DNA from: Anaerolineaceae bacterium UBA4775
GTDB taxonomy: Bacteria > Chloroflexota > Anaerolineae > Anaerolineales > Anaerolineaceae
DNA length: 54,711 bases
Assembly (NCBI GenBank): GCA_002403205.1
Contig: DHHJ01000003.1
Coordinates: forward strand, 1-54,711
Direction of reading: 5' to 3'
Numbering within the stretch: position 1 is the first letter of the stretch; each line of letters starts with the position of its first letter. The notes below the pieces were generated by a model, which saw only the letters and a list, made by a program, of their open reading frames with translations, did no database searches and was not told the origin of the DNA. Below, in pieces: positions 49,476 through 54,711 of this stretch. Both the position numbers and the translations under genes were made by a program.

Positions 49476-52400
49476 TTATTCTTTGGGTTCGGGTTTTTCG
49501 TAATGCATATCTGCCATTTGCTGGTAAAGGGTCCAGCGGCTGGATGCATCACGTTTGGCTTTCTCCATCAGGTTTTCCGCGCGTTCCTCGTTGCTCTGCA
49601 AGAGCATCCGGTAACGGGTTTCGTTGTAGGCGTAATCTTGCACAGGCACCGTGGGCTCCTTGGCATCGATGGTCAGGGGGTTCTCGCCTCTTTCGGCCAG
49701 CTCTGGGTTGTAGCGGTAGATCGGCCATACACCGGATTTTACCGCCAGGTCCTGCTGCTCGAGGCCCAGACTCATGTCGATCCCATGAGCAATACAATGG
49801 GAATAAGCAATGATCAGGGACGGGCCTTCATAGGCCTCAGCTTCGCGGAAGGCCTGCAAGGTTTGCCGGTCGCTGGCACCCATGGCCACCCGTGCCACGT
49901 AAACATAACCATAGGACATCGCCATCATGCCCAGGTCTTTCTTGGGCAGGTCTTTACCGTTGGCAGCAAACTTCGCCACGGCAGCGCGCGGTGTCGCCTT
50001 CGATGACTGACCGCCGGTGTTGGAATACACTTCCGTATCCAGCACGAGCACGTTGATATCACGACCGGAAGCGAGGACGTGGTCCAGGCCGCCATAACCG
50101 ATATCATAGGCCCAGCCGTCACCGCCTATTATCCAGACGCTCTTGCGCACCAGGTAATCGGCAATGGAGAGCAAGTTGCGGGCTTGGGGCGAATCAAGGG
50201 TTTCCAGTTTCGCTTTGAGCTGCTCCACACGCTCCCGCTGGGCTTCCAGCTCTTCTTCCGTCTTCTGGCTGGCATCCAAAATCGCTTCCGCCAGGTCTTT
50301 CCCGACATCCTTGGCCAGTTTCACCAGCAATTCACGTCCGTATTCCACGAATTTGTCAATGGTCAGGCGCATACCTAGGCCGAACTCTGCGTTATCCTCG
50401 AACAGCGAGTTGGACCAGGCCGGCCCGCGCCCTTCTGCGTTGACAGCATAGGGTGTGGTCGGCAGGTTACCGCCGTAAATCGAGGAACATCCGGTCGCGT
50501 TGGCTATCACCATCCGGTCACCGAAGAGTTGTGTCGCTAGACGGATATAGGGGGTCTCGCCACAGCCGGCGCACGCGCCCGAGAACTCGAACAAAGGCTC
50601 GAGCAGCTGAGAATTCTTCACCGTGTGGGAAGAGAAACTCTTCCGATCAGGGTAAGGAATGGCATCGAAGAAAGCCCAGTTTTCAGCCTCTTGTTCGCGC
50701 AGCGGCGGTTGGGGTTCCATGTTGATCGCCTTGTGGCTGGGATTTTCCCTGTCTTTGGCAGGGCAGATTTCTACACACATGCTGCAGCCGGTGCAGTCTT
50801 CAGGCGCAACCTGGACGGTGTAGGACCAGCCCTCACGGAATTCACGGAATTTAGCATTGATATGCAGAAAGGTCTCGGGGGCATTTTCGAGATAGGAATC
50901 CTGGTAGACTTTTGTGAGGATGGTGGCATGCGGGCACACAAAGGCGCATTTACCGCACTGGATGCACAGATCCGGGTCCCACACGGGGATCTCAAGGGCG
51001 ACATTGCGCTTCTCCCATTGGGTGGTGGCGGTGGGGAAGGAACCGTCCACCGGCATTTCACTGACCAGTACGTCATCTCCGCGCCGATCGATGATCTTAC
51101 CCAACACATCGCGCACGTAGTCTGGCGCGGCTTCCGGCACAGGCGGCTGCATGGGGATGGTGCTGCTAACCTTGCCGGGGATATCAACCTTGAATAAGTT
51201 TTCCAGCGAGCTATCGACGGCGGCATAGTTCTGCTTGACCACCGCGTCACCGCGTTTACCATAGGTCTTCTTGATCGATTTCTTGATCTCATCAATGGCT
51301 TGCTCCTTGGGGAGAACGCCGCTGATAGCGAAGAAACAGGTCTGCATGATGGTGTTGATGCGCTGGCCCATGTTGGTTTGATTGGCCACTTCGTACGCAT
51401 CAATGATGTAGAATTGCAGGTTCTTCTTGATCAGGGCTTCCTGCACTTTGGCCGGCAGGTGATCCCAGATCTCATCCGGCCCATAAATGCTGTTGAGCAG
51501 GAAAATGCCGTTGGGGCGGGCATATTTGAGCATGTCGTACTTCTCGAGGAAGCTGAATTGGTGACAGGCCAGGAAGTTGGCTTCGTTCTCTGCAATCAGG
51601 TAAGGCGCCCGGATGGGTTTGGGGCCAAACCTGAGGTGCGAAACCGTCACCGCACCGGATTTCTTCGAGTCGTACTGGAAGTAACCCTGGGCGTGGTTGT
51701 CGGTCTCTTCACCGATGATCTTGATCGAGTTCTTGTTCGCACCCACCGTGCCGTCTGCGCCTAAGCCAAAGAACATCGCCTGGATTACGTCGTCGCGTAA
51801 AATCTCAAAAGAGGGGTCCCAGGCCAGGTGGGTGTTGGTGACATCGTCAACAATGCCGACGGTGAAGTGGTTCTTGGGTGTTTCTTTACCCAATTCATCA
51901 AACACGCCTTTGACCATGGCGGGCGTGAACTCTTTGGATGAAAGGCCATAGCGGCCGCCGACGATCTTCGGCATGGTCTCAAAGGGCGCAATCCCCTGCT
52001 CCAGGCCCTCTTTGACAGCATTGACAACGTCCAGATACAGGGGCTCGCCACCGGCACCGGGCTCTTTGGTGCGGTCAAGTACGGCGATGGCCCGCACTGT
52101 GCTGGGCAGGGCTTCCATCAGGTGCTGGGTTGAGAAAGGTCGGTACAGCCTGACGGCAACCACGCCGACTTTCTCACCGCCGGCTGTCAGGGCTTTGGCG
52201 GTCTCTTCGGCAGTCTCGACACCGGAAGCCATCAGGACGATCACCTTCTCAGCATCAGGGGCGCCAACGTAATCGAAGAGGTGGTAAGAGCGGCCGACCC
52301 GTTCAGCAAATTGGTCCATGACCTCCTGGACGATTTCAGGGGTTTTGTTGTAGAAGGGGTTGACGGTCTCACGACCCTGGAAGAACACATCCGGGTTTTG

Positions 52401-53057
52401 GGCGGTGCCGCGCACCACCGGGTGATCGGGCGAGAGGGCACGTGCCCTGTGCTCGGCGATCAGGCCATCATCGATCAACGCCTGCAGGTCCGCTTCATCG
52501 AGCCGCTCGATCTTGGCGATCTCGTGAGAGCTGCGGAAGCCATCGAAGAAGTGCAGGAAAGGCACCCGGCTGCGCAGGGTGGCTGCCTGGGCGATCAGGG
52601 TCATATCCTGGGCCTGCTGCACAGAATCGCTGGCCAGCATGGCAAAACCGGTTGCTCGTGCTGCGGTGATATCGGAGTGGTCGCCAAAGATCGACAGTGC
52701 CTGTGCGGCCACGGAACGCGCGCTCACATTGAACACCGTTGACGTCAACTCCCCGGCAATTTTGTACATATTGGGGATCATCAGCAGCAAACCCTGTGAG
52801 GCGGTAAAGGTCGTGGTCAGGCCACCGGCTTGCAATGCGCCGTGCACTGCACCTGCAGCGCCGCCCTCGGCTTGCATTTCAGTCACATCCGGGACGGTGC
52901 CCCAGATGTTCGGGATGCCCACGGCAGCCCATTCGTCAGCATATTCGCCCATCGGCGAAGAAGGTGTGATCGGGTAGATCGCAATGATCTCGTTCAATCG
53001 GTAAGAGACCCAAGCGGTGGCTTCGTTGGCATCTGTCATTACCATTTGGCGTGTCAT
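49476..53057 (-). CDS. nifJ: Pyruvate:ferredoxin (flavodoxin) oxidoreductase
   Basis: A single-chain 1193-residue PFOR that converts pyruvate and CoA to acetyl-CoA and CO2, passing electrons to ferredoxin. The N-terminal pyrimidine-binding domain includes PITPSSPMGEYADEW. Two ferredoxin-type 4Fe-4S motifs follow (CIQCGKCAFVCP about 696 and CTGCSMCVEICP about 752), then the TPP domain (GDGWAYDIGYGG about 976). The proximal-cluster cysteines are present (CAGCGE about 827, ATGCSS, and SHCIAHG about 1086). GGAG lies before the ATG. It is a central enzyme of anaerobic carbon metabolism. Confidence 0.97.
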   Translation of the reverse strand: MTRQMVMTDANEATAWVSYRLNEIIAIYPITPSSPMGEYADEWAAVGIPNIWGTVPDVTEMQAEGGAAGAVHGALQAGGLTTTFTASQGLLLMIPNMYKIAGELTSTVFNVSARSVAAQALSIFGDHSDITAARATGFAMLASDSVQQAQDMTLIAQAATLRSRVPFLHFFDGFRSSHEIAKIERLDEADLQALIDDGLIAEHRARALSPDHPVVRGTAQNPDVFFQGRETVNPFYNKTPEIVQEVMDQFAERVGRSYHLFDYVGAPDAEKVIVLMASGVETAEETAKALTAGGEKVGVVAVRLYRPFSTQHLMEALPSTVRAIAVLDRTKEPGAGGEPLYLDVVNAVKEGLEQGIAPFETMPKIVGGRYGLSSKEFTPAMVKGVFDELGKETPKNHFTVGIVDDVTNTHLAWDPSFEILRDDVIQAMFFGLGADGTVGANKNSIKIIGEETDNHAQGYFQYDSKKSGAVTVSHLRFGPKPIRAPYLIAENEANFLACHQFSFLEKYDMLKYARPNGIFLLNSIYGPDEIWDHLPAKVQEALIKKNLQFYIIDAYEVANQTNMGQRINTIMQTCFFAISGVLPKEQAIDEIKKSIKKTYGKRGDAVVKQNYAAVDSSLENLFKVDIPGKVSSTIPMQPPVPEAAPDYVRDVLGKIIDRRGDDVLVSEMPVDGSFPTATTQWEKRNVALEIPVWDPDLCIQCGKCAFVCPHATILTKVYQDSYLENAPETFLHINAKFREFREGWSYTVQVAPEDCTGCSMCVEICPAKDRENPSHKAINMEPQPPLREQEAENWAFFDAIPYPDRKSFSSHTVKNSQLLEPLFEFSGACAGCGETPYIRLATQLFGDRMVIANATGCSSIYGGNLPTTPYAVNAEGRGPAWSNSLFEDNAEFGLGMRLTIDKFVEYGRELLVKLAKDVGKDLAEAILDASQKTEEELEAQRERVEQLKAKLETLDSPQARNLLSIADYLVRKSVWIIGGDGWAYDIGYGGLDHVLASGRDINVLVLDTEVYSNTGGQSSKATPRAAVAKFAANGKDLPKKDLGMMAMSYGYVYVARVAMGASDRQTLQAFREAEAYEGPSLIIAYSHCIAHGIDMSLGLEQQDLAVKSGVWPIYRYNPELAERGENPLTIDAKEPTVPVQDYAYNETRYRMLLQSNEERAENLMEKAKRDASSRWTLYQQMADMHYEKPEPKE

Positions 53058-53295
53058 AAACAGTACTCCTTTATTGTCATCAAGTTGTGATCTTAATCGT
53101 TAAGACCGGGATTCGTCCAAGGTGATCAATTCATCATTCTGGTTTTACCCAATCAATAAGTATAACCCGATTCTTCAGGTAATTGAGGTTATGTTATTCA
53201 CTTTTGATGTTGCAACCTGTCATATCTATGAAAACTGAACCTCCAGGGCCTTTTTACGGAGGGTTTTCACCCCAGTGTGTGCTGTAAACACATTT

Positions 53296-53832
53296 TTAAG
53301 CCGTTGTTTTGACGTGCGGCATCGCCAGCAGAAGGGCTGCCAGGGTCTTGCCGTCTTCAATCTCCCCGGCCAGGGCTTTCTGATATGCCGATTCCACCGT
53401 CATGCTGACCAAATTGAGAAATTCATCCTCGTCGGGCTCTAAAGGAGAAGGAAACAATCCGGTGGCCAGAAATATGGTCATATACTCATCGGTGTAGCCT
53501 GGTGCCAGGAAAAACCCGCCCAAAGGCACGATTTCGCGGGCATCCATCCCGATCTCCTCACGGATCTCACGGCGGGCGCTTTCCAGCGGGTCTTCACCCG
53601 GTTCAAGCACACCTGCAGGCAGCTCAAGCAGAAGGGAATCTGCACCGACACGGTGCTGCGTGACAAAAAACACCTGGCCGTTGGCATCCACCGGCACAAT
53701 CGTTACGGAATCCCCGTGTTCAACCAGGTCGTAAGAGCGCTCACGCCCATCAGGCAAGCGAACATACACCTTGGCAATATCAAAAACCGGCCCGGAGTAG
53801 TGTTTCTCACGGTGAATCACTTGATGATTCAT
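53296..53832 (-). CDS. NUDIX hydrolase, ADP-ribose pyrophosphatase-like
   Basis: A 178-residue NUDIX protein with the full Nudix box, from GVLEPGEDP through REIREEIGM, matching G-x5-E-x7-R-E-x2-E-E-x-G. The preceding HRVGADSLLLELPAG is typical of ADP-ribose/ADP-sugar pyrophosphatases. It hydrolyses nucleoside diphosphate derivatives, probably as housecleaning. Its ATG (MNHQVIHREKHYSG) has an AAGGTGCCTG-type site upstream. It stands alone between the nifJ promoter region and the LysM gene. Confidence 0.9.
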   Translation of the reverse strand: MNHQVIHREKHYSGPVFDIAKVYVRLPDGRERSYDLVEHGDSVTIVPVDANGQVFFVTQHRVGADSLLLELPAGVLEPGEDPLESARREIREEIGMDAREIVPLGGFFLAPGYTDEYMTIFLATGLFPSPLEPDEDEFLNLVSMTVESAYQKALAGEIEDGKTLAALLLAMPHVKTTA

Positions 53833-53878
53833 CAGGCACCTTTACTCGTTGTGTGGGGGCAAATAGCAATTTATGCAA

Positions 53879-53916
53879 ACTCGCTGCGTTTCGGACGGAC
53901 ATAAAACGCAGCGAGT
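53879..53916. terminator. Hairpin between the LysM and NUDIX genes
   Basis: A 13-bp perfect stem (ACTCGCTGCGTTT / AAACGCAGCGAGT) closes a 12-base loop. On the minus strand, downstream of the LysM gene, only a short TTT follows, so termination is plausible but weak. Confidence 0.5.
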
Positions 53917-53955
53917 GAGATTCAGGATTTTCTCAAAGAGAGTGCGTACCCCGGA

Positions 53956-54570
53956 TTAGGGGATGCTGAGAGCCTGACCGGGGGACAGGGTATACGGTTC
54001 CTCAAGTCGATTGACAGCGATGATCGCCTCGGGTGACACATCGCCATAGTAACATGCGATGGAGTAGATCGTCTCCCCTGCTGCCACGATATGGGTTGTA
54101 GGATGGGGGTTGCGCATGCGGCCATCACCCTCCCAGGAACCGGTTTGGGGGATCTGCAGGGTTGTGCCCGGTTCAAGCAAAGTGTTGGGAGAAATGTTGT
54201 TCAGGCTGAGAAGCGCTGATGCATCCAAATCGAACCGGCGGGCTATGCAAAACGGAAATTCTCCTTCCCTGAGGGTGTATTGCGTCGGTCGGGTCACCGT
54301 CGGCACTGCAATGGTTGGCTCAGGCGTGGAGGTTGGCGGTGCAAAGAAATCCTCCTCCGGCTCTTCCGTCACACCAGGCTCTTCCACCTCAGATGTCTCT
54401 TCGCCAGGCTCCCCGGGCGGGGTGACCGGTTCTTCCGTGACAATCACAATTGGTGTTGTCATCGCAATTTCCTCTGAAGGCTCAGGCGGGCTTGATGCAG
54501 GCAGTTTACACCCCGAGAGCACCACAGCGAATAAAATCAAACTGGCCACAACGACTATCTTTTTTCGCAT
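53956..54570 (-). CDS. LysM-domain lipoprotein
   Basis: A 204-residue lipoprotein. The signal ends in VVLSGC, followed by a long acidic Pro/Glu/Thr linker (about 30-95). Two LysM modules follow: first about 97-140 (YTLREGEFPFCIARRFD with NNISPNTLLEPGTTLQIP), second about 158-204 (HIVAAGETIYSIACYYGD with GQALSIP). LysM binds N-acetylglucosamine-containing glycans such as peptidoglycan, so the protein is anchored at the cell surface and touches the wall. There is no enzyme domain. AGGAG lies eight bases before the ATG. Confidence 0.9.
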   Translation of the reverse strand: MRKKIVVVASLILFAVVLSGCKLPASSPPEPSEEIAMTTPIVIVTEEPVTPPGEPGEETSEVEEPGVTEEPEEDFFAPPTSTPEPTIAVPTVTRPTQYTLREGEFPFCIARRFDLDASALLSLNNISPNTLLEPGTTLQIPQTGSWEGDGRMRNPHPTTHIVAAGETIYSIACYYGDVSPEAIIAVNRLEEPYTLSPGQALSIP

Positions 54571-54642
54571 ATGAACATCTCCTCAACAGGTAAATGTTGT
54601 TTGACAAGATAATAATAATTATCTGAATATTGTGTTAATACG

Positions 54643-54671
54643 ATAGTAGCATAAACCGATTTAAGCGTCAA
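54643..54671 (-). promoter_or_regulatory. Promoter TTGACG-N17-TACTAT for the LysM gene
   Basis: On the minus strand TTGACG (54671 to 54666), a 17-base spacer and TACTAT (54648 to 54643) precede the LysM gene by about 70 bases. The leader holds a short AT-rich hairpin (AGATAAT / ATTATCT, 54607-54624). Confidence 0.6.
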
Positions 54672-54711
54672 GCGGACATTTGATCCTGTTTCTGTCAAGA
54701 ATTTCCATATT

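Overview
The window is bacterial DNA of moderately high GC content. The best guess is a member of the Chloroflexota, class Anaerolineae. This is an inference from overall character: a single-chain pyruvate:ferredoxin oxidoreductase, a gatCAB operon, and lipoproteins with Pro/Thr/Glu-rich linkers after the lipobox. No lipid A (lpx) pathway is visible. No 16S rRNA or other phylogenetic marker is present to prove the placement.

Layout. (1) 1-6303, housekeeping: tRNA-Gly(TCC) with an odd 89-bp tandem duplication of its 3' end and terminator, gatC-gatA-gatB, an insertion-sequence scar, a glycine C-acetyltransferase gene (kbl) and two small genes. (2) 6375-42471, about 36 kb of surface-polysaccharide genes, nearly all on the minus strand. 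A short plus-strand Wzz-like/Wzy-like pair (7328-9568) and a frameshifted plus-strand pseudogene (15544-16238) interrupt it. The block holds GT2 and GT4 glycosyltransferases, GT-C membrane glycosyltransferases, two KpsC/KpsS-like proteins, a Wzm/Wzt ABC exporter, two NeuB-type synthases, three cytidylyltransferases (one fused to a HAD phosphatase), a UDP-GlcNAc 4,6-dehydratase, an RmlD-like reductase, a GDP-fucose synthase, several oxidoreductases, a radical SAM/SPASM protein and two methyltransferases. A winged-helix regulator behind a good sigma-70-type promoter stands at the head of the main run (38279). (3) 42781-44433, plus strand: a lysophospholipid-type acyltransferase and a CDP-alcohol phosphatidyltransferase, divergent from a GT4 gene. 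That is the same set of families used to begin phosphatidylinositol-mannoside synthesis in actinobacteria. (4) 44585-54711, housekeeping: an SbcD-like nuclease, tRNA-Asn with a consensus promoter, a secreted GH13 lipoprotein, a repeat-rich intergenic region, a dihydroorotate-dehydrogenase-like gene beside a 1193-residue PFOR, a NUDIX hydrolase and a LysM lipoprotein.

How the genes fit together. Region 2 reads as the synthesis and export of one or more surface glycans containing nonulosonic-acid-type (sialic/legionaminic-like) or other CMP-activated acid sugars, deoxyhexoses (L-fucose, probably an L-RhaNAc-type sugar) and methyl groups. Two export routes are encoded: Wzy/Wzz-type polymerisation and Wzm/Wzt ABC export. 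None of the nonulosonate sets matches a complete published pathway: no hydrolysing 2-epimerase (NeuC/LegG), PseC/LegC aminotransferase or PseG was found here. The three sets could supply one pathway together, draw on genes elsewhere, or make an undescribed sugar.

Recurrent regulatory feature: three genes in the surface block have a TATAAT box only 14-15 nt before the start codon, with no properly spaced Shine-Dalgarno sequence, which suggests near-leaderless mRNAs.
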